Origin: Metallyticus violacea | Lineage: Eukaryota > Arthropoda > Insecta > Mantodea > Metallyticidae | Assembly (NCBI GenBank): GCA_030762175.1 | Contig: CM060831.1 | Span: 27,787,001-27,851,000, forward strand | Reading direction: 5' to 3' | Length of the DNA stretch: 64,000 nucleotides | Shown: positions 56,388 to 64,000 of the stretch, one piece after another | How the letters are laid out: each line of letters starts with the position of its first letter | How positions within the stretch are numbered: the stretch's first letter is position 1 | Made by a program: the position numbers and the translations under genes | The notes under the pieces: generated by a model | The model's database searches: none | What the model saw: only the letters and a program-made list of their open reading frames with translations | Told to the model about the DNA's origin: nothing

Positions 56388-57005
56388 CGGATATTACTTC
56401 TCTAAATTATGGATGGTCTAATAATTAATGCCCCTGAATATATTTCCTAAAATTTCTCTTGTCGTACCATAAGAATAAGACGTATTTACCATGTGATTGG
56501 CTCTAAACTTCATAAAAAGTGATTCAAAATCTTAGGCAGGTTTTAAACATCTCCATGCTTTCGTTCTGTAGAGTCGCCAAACAGCTTCATACCTACACTA
56601 TATGAGCTGACGTGAAGTGTTTTTAACTTTAGGGTTATTTGTTTTTTCAGAATGATTGGTTCTGTCAGCCTACCAAAACGTGTTCTTTACTATAAATCTG
56701 TTAGAACTTTCCAAGACAGACTTAAATCCTAGAAAAGAATTCTACTAATTTCAATTTTATAATTTATTATAATAACACTTTTATGTCGAGGACTCCAATT
56801 ATACTGGTATTCTAAAGGTATGAAATCACTTTAGGCATTTATTATAGAAACCATATATTATAGAAAAGAGTAGGAAATTGTCTAAGTTTGTTTACTTTAT
56901 AAAGATTCTTAATGTTCAATGTGAAATGGTATGCTACACGGCCGCATTTCAACACAATTATGCACTGCTGGTCATCGAAATTTCAAAACATTGTGTTCAT
57001 AATAG
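56388..57005. other. Unassigned AT-rich DNA
   Basis: Nothing recognised. Confidence 0.5.
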
Positions 57006-57311
57006 TCATGCCCAAATTATGTCTGCCTTCTCGTTCAGTTGTTTGAAGGGGCTGTTAAAATCCGTCATGTCTGTGTGTTCGTCCTATCTCGATTCACCGA
57101 TTTCATATTCTTTTCGCTGTGGACGTATCTCATCCTCCAACATGAGCGACAATTTCTTGGAATGACATCCCACACTCTTGTTATGCCACAATCTCCTTTG
57201 ATCAAATTCAGACACCTTCTGATATTCTTCTCCTATTTTCGACAAGTCACAGTCGTTCCTTCTGAGGAAATGCGGGGTCAGTTTGCCGCGTCTCTTATAG
57301 ACATGGACATT
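57006..57311 (-). pseudogene. Coding-like segment of unknown family on the CNRIP1 strand
   Basis: The minus strand is open for 75 codons (57311-57087). It encodes a highly charged stretch with KRRGKLTPHFLRRNDCDLSK, IGEEYQKVSEFDQRRLWHNK and SLMLEDEIRPQRKEYEIGES. After one TAG the same frame continues with DEHTDMTDFNSPFKQLNEKA and a TGA. There is no start codon near its 5' end, and I recognise no family. It might be part of a transposon protein, an exon or a pseudogene. The plus-strand frames over it look like shadows. Confidence 0.35.
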
Positions 57312-57706
57312 TTAATGCGAACAGCGTAGTAGTGATGGCAGTAGCAATACAGCGTTGTTGCTCTGCCATGCGCAAAAGCCATTATATAAAGTTGTAGACT
57401 TTTTCTTCACATTGATATCTCGATTTTTTGTATTATATAGTTTATTTATAATATATATATATGTAAAGTTGTTCTTTATTAAGAATATCCCTGTACTTTC
57501 CTGATATAACTTTATGGCAAACAGAACGCTTCACCCGATTCACAAGAATCAAGCGCTTCTGAGGCACTCCTGACAACATATGTACCAAGGTTCCTCACAA
57601 AGATGACCAAGATCGAATTCATTTGGAATATGCATTTCTGATTTATCATCCCTATCTATAACAATTTTCCTTGTCCATTATCATCCTAAGGACAGTTCAT
57701 ACTTAC
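57312..57706. other. Intron downstream of the CNRIP1-like exon
   Basis: Follows the GTAAGTATG donor on the minus strand. Contains a short TA tract near 57450. No further CNRIP1-like exon was found in it. Confidence 0.5.
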
Positions 57707-57935
57707 TGGAGAGCTCGGGGCGGCTTGAAGCTAACGTCGACGCGATACGTGGTGTCAGTGTGCAGTTTGACAGTCTTGAGCTGTTTGAAGCGCGCCGTGG
57801 TTTCCATCTTGCAGAAGACGGGCCCACCCTCAGGCTCCTTCCTCATGGACAGTGTGACGCGGAACTGTCCTTGAGGCGACGACGAATGGGAGGTGGTGTT
57901 GTCGGTCTGCATGGGCCAGCTGACATTCTGCAGCC
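57707..57935 (-). CDS. CNRIP1: Internal exon of a CB1 cannabinoid receptor-interacting protein 1-like gene
   Basis: 229 bp exon. On the minus strand the acceptor is TTGTTTACAG before GGCTGCAG, and the donor is CTCTCCA followed by GTAAGTATG. Codon phase is one base borrowed at the 5' side and two left at the 3' side. It encodes 75 full codons. Residues about 23-75 align with the start of CNRIP1: GQFRVTLSMRKEPEGGPVF, then RFKQLKTVKLHTDTTYRVDV and KPPRALQ. These correspond to the family pattern of a short beta strand, 'GPVFYK..G.RF...RTIKL', then 'YKVEV..KP'. Vertebrate members are about 164 residues, so about two thirds of the protein is in other exons. CNRIP1 binds the cytosolic tail of the CB1 receptor in vertebrates; the insect role is not established, since insects lack CB1. 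Not seen: the start exon and the exons for the second half. Confidence 0.85.
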
Positions 57936-58280
57936 CTGTAAACAAAAGGAGTCAGTAATGAGATTTGAAAACGCATGTTTATCAGGCTGAATTTTTATAT
58001 CGCAGCATAACTTTCCAATCCATTTTTGACGATTAAAAACTTATCGCAAAACAAACATAGATTTGTTTCCAAGTCATGCTGTGTACACAATTTCAAATTA
58101 TTCAATCCATCTTCCCATGCCCCTCAAAGTTATATTAATAATATTAATAAATAAATCATCGCTGGAATACAGAATACTAGAAAATATATATACAGAGAAT
58201 ACACGTTACCATTAACATTTTAGGTCAGATCATAAAAACTGATATAAGAAAATAGGTTATATACGTAAATGTTAACATTG
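57936..58280. other. Intron upstream of the CNRIP1-like exon
   Basis: Begins with the polypyrimidine/acceptor region on the minus strand. Nothing else recognised. Confidence 0.5.
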
Positions 58281-58583
58281 CCTGTTGATTTGGCTTATTT
58301 GCGGACGCTCTTTAACATCTCAGGTCATCAGCGTCCCCTTCTATTCAGGGCGTGAAAGGGCCGATAAATTTGCTCAGAGGCCTCTTCTTTCAGGCTTAAG
58401 GTTTTTTTTTTTTCCTGCTGTAAATGTTCGACACGGGACCCACGCCTTTACTTCTCTTCTGAAGGAAGCCATACTTTGGATTTTTACGCCCGAAAAAATC
58501 CATCGATTCTGGCGGGGTTTGAACCCGCGATCTTGGGTTTAGAAGGCAAATATGGTTACCACTAGATCACCAGGACCGACTTC
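58281..58583 (-). mobile_element. SINE-B, full-length
   Basis: Minus-strand copy with all family blocks, a T13 expansion near 58401-58413 and a head ending CACCAGGACCGAC. AACATTG at 58274-58280 and 58584-58590 is the likely target duplication. Confidence 0.9.
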
Positions 58584-60117
58584 AACATTGTCACATACTG
58601 GAGTAAAAGTAAACTTCCACATTTCAGTGTGGTTCATCAAGTGGCCCCGGGGTTCTTTCTTCTAGCTTTTGAAGGAAATAGAGTACTTTAAAACTTAAAA
58701 AAATAAACTCATAAACAAAACTAGTTCCTGCGTAGTAAGGTGAAGAAGCAAGCGAGAAACAGAAAGCTGAACTGAAGTCAAATTCCTTCCTTTGCTCTAT
58801 CTGGCTGCATTTTTTCTGACTCCAAGAAAACTGTAGAGCTTTACATTCTGTAAACTACAAAATAATCCCAGTACAAGGTCACTTAAGCACCAAGGCGAAT
58901 GCCCGCAGAAGGCGAAAGCTTGACAATTCATAAATGGTCTGCGTATATCAGGTATTTCCAACGTCTTCCCTTGTTTCTTTGGTTATTTAGCACCTGACAG
59001 TTTTCAGAGTATGTTGAATGAGTTAAAGTGCTTAGAGCAAATAGGTATAAAATAACTCAGTGAATGTATTTAAAAACCGTAATAATATTTTCAGCTTAGT
59101 AATAAAATAATTATTATAATTTAAACTAAAACATAAGTGTGGCCCTCCATACATTCTTAGGAAAACATACGGCCCGTGAATGAAAAATCGTTGGACCATG
59201 CTATCCTATTTGATTACTCAAAAAAGACCGAGCTCGCTGCAACTGTGTACGCGCTAGTGTGTGATCCCACTGCCAGGTGGTGTACAGCAACACTGACATA
59301 ACCACAGAAAGTTACAAAAGGGCTAGGCCGAGGAAGGAATTGCTTGTAGTTATTTAATTTCTATGGTAGAAAATAGGGACCTTTAAATTGACTATTGCAT
59401 TGTGTCTGTGTATGAAAGGACATGATATCCAAATGGTGTAGTAAATTTTAAAAATGTCGAATGTTTAAAAATGACCTATTTATTGCACTACTGTGTTGAA
59501 AGCAAGTTCACCATTCGTTATTGTTTCATTCTATTTGAGAAACTGAAAAGAAAAGAAAAATTAAAAATCTGCAGTGTATAAGATTGTGACTATGTCAAAA
59601 ATGAAGTATTAAAATGGCACAAAGAACAGAATACCAGTTTCCATTGTATCCGTATGAGAAAATTCTTTTTACGCTAATGCAAATCTCGAATAACTTTGTC
59701 GACTGTGTATTAAAAAAAAAGATTAATTTTAAATAAAACAATATTCTTTATATTGATCTTTTTTTACCAAATAGTATTTTCTTATCTCTTTCGTTGATTT
59801 TAACTAATTTTTAAAGCGAGTAAACACTTTTGCTTCAAAATATTCTATATTCCATAATATAAAATTTACAAAAATAAACACTGAAAAAACATTGTCGCAA
59901 AATAATTACCAAAACATCAAAGTTTGTGCAAAAATCAGTACTATAGCTCTCCTAGTAATGAGAAAAAGATACATATAGTTTTAAAATTAAAAAGCTTTGA
60001 AAATGAGAAAAAATATATTAATTATTATTTGATGTGTATAATTCACCCAAAATCCGCCATAACGATATTCTGCCTCTTTTTTATGACTGCAATTTTCGTC
60101 ATAGAGCAATGAAAACC
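58584..60117. other. Mostly unassigned DNA; possible hAT-type end at 59135-59210
   Basis: The words GTGTGGCCCTCCATACATTC, AACATACGGCCCGTGAATGA and a following TCGTTGGACCATGC resemble the end of a hAT-superfamily element I know from other animal genomes. No partner end was found. The block 59760-59880 weakly resembles 61540-61640. Confidence 0.35.
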
Positions 60118-60181
60118 TGCAATGTTATTTGCATTTATGCATTATCTATATGCATATATATGCAAATAACAATGCATAATG

Positions 60182-60216
<35 letters not shown>
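60118..60216. repeat. Imperfect palindrome followed by (TA)n
   Basis: GTTATTTGCATTTATGCAT (60124-60142) pairs with the reverse strand of ATGCATATATATGCAAATAAC ending near 60170. A TA tract follows at about 60184-60216. Confidence 0.75.
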
Positions 60217-60221
<5 letters not shown>

Positions 60222-60285
60222 AATGAAAAATAAAAATAAAATAACACTATTAACAATGTAACAAATTAACAGTAATAATAAAAGT

Positions 60286-60354
60286 AGAAAAGGATAAAAC
60301 ACTTAGATAAAATCAAACTATAAATTGCTATATTTCGAACTACTGGAGTTCTTA

Positions 60355-60400
<46 letters not shown>
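60286..60400 (+). repeat. Dispersed unknown repeat, copy 2, then (TA)n
   Basis: 60286-60352 resembles 14206-14275. It is followed by a TA tract at about 60355-60400. Confidence 0.55.
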
Positions 60401-60401
<1 letters not shown>

Positions 60402-60469
60402 TCGAGGGTTTCTATACATACAGAAGGTAACAAAAATGTATGCACACTTCAAGCAAAGAAAAAACTGTG

Positions 60470-61085
60470 TTAACATAACAAAACTGAATCCACACAAACA
60501 AAAAATGATGAGCACTAACCATCTTAGACCTTTACAGTCACAAAGTTGCTCAAAATGTCCACCATCGGCGTCGTTACACTTCTGAGTACGTTGAACTAAG
60601 GTTTGAGAAACGTTTGCGAAAGTGTCCTCAGCGATTGCAGCACACACCGTTTCAATTTCTTCCGCAAGTGCTGCCAGTGTAGCTGGTTTTCGGTATACAA
60701 CATATTTAAGAGTTCCCCATAGGTATAAGTCCAACGGAGTTAGATCCCAGTCTTACGTGCACATTGGTTTGTAGATTTCTGCGGTGAGTGCTCAAAAAGT
60801 TCCAAAACCATAGCCGAGGACACGGGGCTGTTGCTGTGCGAGGTCTCCCAATTCTGCCCTTGTGAACATCGCATACGGCACCATGAGTCTCAAATCTGAT
60901 GACCTGTGATGTTAAAGAGCGTCCGTAAATAAATAAAAAAAAATTGTCTCCAATGCGTGCAATTGTTACTACGTTGGCGGTTCTGTTCTGTACACACGTC
61001 TCCATTGCCTTTGAACTTCAACAACGTTCTCGGTTTTCCAATACCACTTCAAAATTGCTTTTCGCTGTTCCAACGATAATTTTGG
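60470..61085 (-). pseudogene. DUF4817-type transposase, internally deleted, with a nested SINE-B fragment
   Basis: The minus strand opens at 61091 with MEPKLSLEQRKAILKWYWKT, ENVVEVQRQWRR and EPPT: a DUF4817-type N-terminus. After two stops comes IARIGDNF, then (past the inserted SINE piece) RFETHGAVCDVHKGR and GRPRTATAP. After a short stretch (NQCARKTG) it jumps to DLTPLDLYLWGTLKYVVYRK (about 60670-60730), which holds the last catalytic block. The C-terminus PATLAALAEEIETVCAAIAE, DTFANVSQTLVQRTQKCN and GGHFEQL ends near 60540. About 150 residues with the first two catalytic acids are missing. It is a different family from the 46059 group. Confidence 0.78.
60896..60946 (+). mobile_element. SINE-B 3'-end fragment nested in the transposase relic
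   Basis: About 50 bp of the family 3' end (TGATGACCTGTGATGTTAAA, GAGCGTCCGTAAATAAAT and an A tail). TCTCAAAT (60888-60895) and TCTCCAAT (60947-60954) are the likely target duplication. This is a severely 5'-truncated retroposition event. Confidence 0.82.
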
Positions 61086-61091
61086 CTCCAT

Positions 61092-61700
61092 TTTGTTGTA
61101 GCAGCGCTAACATAACGTAACGTGAGTCACATCTGTTTACAGAACACCATACAATAATCTTTGCTTCATTTGGTTATTGTTGATTTAAGATAATCTTATC
61201 TTCAGTTGTTCATTGTTGATTTACCTGTCACATAGCATTGCTATCATAATATATGCGAGTCACATCTGTTTGCAGAACATCATACTACACATTACTGTTG
61301 TTTTTCGGTCCAACTTTGAAATACATTAAATAGATATCTATCGTGAAAAGGCTTATTCATTTTTGGCACCCTCGGTTATATATTCCATTTCTGTCATTTG
61401 TTAAAAATTATTTGGTTCAAAAAGAAAGAAAGTACACATTATATACTTTTCAATGCCTTATGATAAATATGTATTATTTATTCAGTTTTCGTGAGTTGAA
61501 ATACACAATAATGCACAGATATATTATCGTAGAGGTGATACATTGTTTTTTTATTTCTTTTCATTGATTTTTTAATTAAATTTTTAATGCGGAGCGAAAC
61601 ATTTTGCTTTAAAATATAGTTTAGAAACTACAAAAAAAAACTTCTAATATGATACAATTGAATTGACTGCAATAAAACTAGTGAAACAGAACTCATGCAA
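61092..61700. other. Unassigned DNA with a pair of about 48 bp direct repeats 133 bp apart
   Basis: GAGTCACATCTGTTTACAGA at 61124 and GAGTCACATCTGTTTGCAGA at 61257, with similarity extending about 20 bp to the left and 8 bp to the right. This lies just upstream of the transposase start, so it may be a duplicated 5' end of the element. Confidence 0.6.
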
Positions 61701-61978
61701 CCGCCAGGGGTGGCCGAGGTCGTTAAGGGCGGACTCGTGAGGGGAAGGTCTGGGCTTCAAATCCTGCCAGGACCGTTCTCCCTGACTGAGGTTTTTTCCA
61801 GGTTTTCCTCAGTCCTCATAATTGGCAAATGCCGGGGAAGTATTCTAAAGTTAGGTCTGGAACGTTTCCTTCCTTAAACATTCTTTCCAGTATATCATTC
61901 CATCTCATGTATCATCAGTGCCCACTGCCTGTGGTGCCTCAGCAGTAAAAACGGGTGTTAAACACTACTAAAAAAAAA
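61701..61978 (+). mobile_element. SINE-A, full-length
   Basis: Plus-strand, starting CCGCCAGGGGTGGCCGAGG. The B box is mutated to GGGCTTCAAATCC, the body is typical, and the tail is A9. ACTCATGCAA (61691-61700) and ACTCGTGCCAA (61978-61988) are a decayed target duplication. Confidence 0.9.
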
Positions 61979-61988
61979 CTCGTGCCAA

Positions 61989-62742
61989 TTGTTTAGCACA
62001 GAGAGTGGGCATGGCAGATCACAGAGTCGTGATTTTAAATTTTAGGGACATAAAGCATTGTAATTTAAATATGAAACTTTGGGAAACGCATCTTGAATGT
62101 ATGAGACATACCATTTTTAATAATTATAAAATTACAAAATTTCATGATTTTTTGCCTGCATACCACCTTAAGTTCATTAGATGCGGATGTCTTACATTTC
62201 AAATTTATTGCCTGCCTTATTTCGAAGCACTTTATTGGATGACAGTGAGAAACTGTTTCTTGTAGGACAATGATGAATTAGTTGTTAGGAGTCGGGCATA
62301 ACGTAAGATAGGGTTGCAAACTTGGAATTCTACGACCTGTTGGAACGACCGCGAAGTTTATTTATATTTACAGCCTCAGTATCGACAAGCTCTCAGAAGG
62401 TAAACAGGCTTGACCCAGCATGCGTCAGTGCTACGGAAACAGTTAATTGTGCTGTTTACTGAACTACACCTCAAATATCAATATTAACGTTAAGTGCGAA
62501 TAAGTAAAAAGTAAGCATTTCTCTCACCGCACCATTATAATTGACAAGGGAACCGTTCATTACGTGCTGAACAACTGAATGTAATGACTTAGTTCTCCTT
62601 GAGTTGTGGATATATGTCGACGTGCAATAAAATGCTGACATTTTTTCAGTTTTGTAGTCTAATGCTCATTGTTTGAGGAAAAACTCTTCCTGGTGCAATA
62701 CTTTTATAACAAAAAAACTCTAATTTTATGTTTAGCAAAATG
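61989..62742. other. Unassigned DNA
   Basis: A plus-strand frame at 62005-62265 (86 codons) is not recognised. Nothing else. Confidence 0.45.
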
Positions 62743-63043
62743 AAATGAAATGATATATTGGGAAAGGATCCTTTTAAGGAAAGAAACTTTACAGACCTAA
62801 GTTTAGGGTACCTTCCCGGCATTTGCCATTTATGAGAACTGAGGAAAACCTGCAGAAAATCTTAGTCAGGGAAGACCCCTACTGGTGAGATACGAACCGC
62901 GGCCTCCCGCTCACGATTCCGCACCTTAACGACCTCGACACTTGTGGCGGTACAGCTTAGAGTATCTCCTCGGCATTTAGCACTGATAAAAACTGAGGAA
63001 AACTTAGAAAAAATCTCAGTCCTGGGAGAATACGACTCACAGA
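62743..63043 (-). mobile_element. SINE-A followed by a partial second SINE-A in tandem
   Basis: 62743-62952 is a minus-strand copy lacking its 3' end, ending at the 5' boundary CTTGTGGCGGTA. It is directly followed by 62953-63043, the middle of another copy in the same orientation (AGCTTAGAGTATCTCCTCGG, AACTGAGGAAAACTTAGAAA, CAGTCCTGGGAGAATACGAC). Confidence 0.82.
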
Positions 63044-63084
63044 TTGTCATGAGTTTAGGAGTTCAATGAGAGTTCCAAAGAAGT

Positions 63085-63550
63085 TAACATCTAAATCATA
63101 GGAGATTGCCCACTTACCATTATCCGCTCTTTGATGGAATATTGTGTAAACTATTGGGACTCCTATAGAATAAACCAATCGATTCACTCAAAAGGAATAC
63201 CTCAAAGTGTAGCAAAGTTTGTAATAAGACGTCACGTCCAGACCATGAAGATGAGCGTGTTCGGAAGTAAGGATGGCAGTTGTTGAAAACAAGATATCAG
63301 ATAACTGAACTATCCATTCTTTTTAAAACAAATTTTGGAGGTAAGCGGTTGGAGAATTCTTTAACAGAATAATTTCGAGCTGGAGTCTGCTCTGTTACAG
63401 CTTTTATGCGTAATGCTCTCAAGGAAAAGAATTTCAAGAATAATTTCATAATTCAAGTATCGCAATGGTTTAGTTACTGATTGTTTCAAATTGTTTTTGA
63501 TTATTTTCACTGATTGGTTTTCATTGATGCATGTGAACTTGTTTCGTAAA
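63085..63550 (+). pseudogene. CR1/Jockey-like LINE, C-terminal fragment
   Basis: Plus-strand segments SLMEYCVNYWDSYRINQSI (about 63135-63190) and VAKFVIRR (about 63208) match the region after the reverse-transcriptase thumb, 'EYG...WDPYR..Q...LE..Q..AAKF'. Later, after shifts, LSILFKTNFGGKRLENSL (about 63310-63365) and VTAFMRNALKEKNFKNNF (about 63398-63450) match the last part before the stop. The parallel segment in the LINE at 19120-21400 is PLMDYGATFCDPSRINQTN, so the two are related. Decayed; no tail seen. Confidence 0.65.
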
Positions 63551-63564
63551 TATTAATAATGCCA

Positions 63565-63665
63565 CCAGAAAAATGTTCAATTGCCGCTGAGGACACTTTC
63601 GCAAACGTTTCTCAATCCTTAGTTCAACGTACTCAGAAATATAACGACGCCGAGGATTTTATGAA
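63565..63665 (+). pseudogene. DUF4817-type transposase C-terminal fragment
   Basis: Plus-strand codons EDTFANVSQSLVQRTQKYND align almost exactly with the C-terminus of the relic at 60470-61085. The DNA similarity runs from AATTGCCGCTGAGGACACTT to ACGACGCCGA. It stops just short of the GGHFEQ end. It abuts the LINE fragment. Confidence 0.78.
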
Positions 63666-64000
63666 CATTAGCTGAGTATTTTGATACAAGAATCCATGGT
63701 CTGCGATATTTAATTGCTGAGTAATTTCATATTAATATGCGGGATTACCGCATGTACTTTATCCGTAAGACTAAAATCACAATTCCGAAGCAATAGATAA
63801 AAATAATAAAACATTTATCGCAATCCTGGAAAGACAAATTATAGTTCAGTGCTACTAAAAGTTTTGACAGAGTTTCTTAAAGCAGCTGTTCTAAATATCA
63901 ACAATTTCATTGACTGCGACGATCCCTGTCCTTGGAAATACTGACTCTAGTATAATAAACCAAACTCTTCCCTTTCCCAGAAATAGTCCATGGGTGTTAA
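63666..64000. other. Unassigned AT-rich DNA
   Basis: Nothing recognised up to the window edge. Confidence 0.5.

Noticed and set aside
57760..57990. Plus-strand frame opposite the CNRIP1-like exon
   Set aside because: It is the antisense shadow of a well-supported exon with splice sites.

Overview
This window is AT-rich, intron- and repeat-dominated eukaryotic DNA, almost certainly from an insect. It has no operons, no rRNA, no functional tRNA and no long host open reading frame. The insect call rests on mariner/Tc1 transposons with TA target duplications, CR1/Jockey-like LINE reverse transcriptase relics, DUF4817-type transposons and several tRNA-derived SINE families. A polyneopteran (stick insect, cockroach or termite relative) seems plausible from the repeat mix, but that is inference.

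The only host coding sequence I can defend is one internal exon at 57707-57935 on the minus strand. It has a good splice acceptor and donor, and it encodes the conserved N-terminal half of a CB1 cannabinoid receptor-interacting protein 1 (CNRIP1)-like protein. The other exons were not found, so much of the window may be its introns or flanking DNA. Two further minus-strand stretches (57006-57311 and 52538-53029) look like decayed coding DNA of unknown family.

DNA transposons. Two related DD34D mariners with TIRs and TA sites lie at 33926-35189 (+) and 48109-49390 (-), with a solo 3' end at 55186-55276. A second, irritans-like mariner is at 26623-27822 (-). Decayed Tc1/mariner transposase pieces are at 1-430, 10185-10715, 16235-16560, 17640-18160, 21405-21990, 31585-31800 and 38885-39130. 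A separate family with a DUF4817-type helix-turn-helix is present as internally deleted copies (1021-1616, 22390-22655, 46059-46708) that share one deletion junction, plus 3'-end pieces (6355-6515, 29800-29965). A distant relative is at 60470-61085 (-), with a C-terminal piece at 63565-63665. A TIR-bearing MITE lies at 13477-13684.

Retroelements. An old LINE occupies 19120-21400 (-) and carries a SINE-A and a SINE-B insertion. A related LINE 3' piece lies at 63085-63550 (+). Other RT-element relics are at 5068-5390 and 23943-24790. SINE-A (at least 12 loci) and SINE-B (8 loci) dominate, and at least four other tRNA-headed SINE families occur once each. Nesting and perfect 11-14 bp target duplications date several insertions as recent.

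Satellite-like DNA: a roughly 140 bp tandem array at 50069-50890, a roughly 20 bp minisatellite at two loci (14310-14575 and 18165-18385), a 2x59 bp duplication at 56270-56387, and several (TA)n tracts. Nothing here behaves as a multi-gene system. The most interesting object is the non-autonomous DUF4817 family, which has amplified with a conserved deletion that keeps the DNA-binding domain in frame with the transposase C-terminus.
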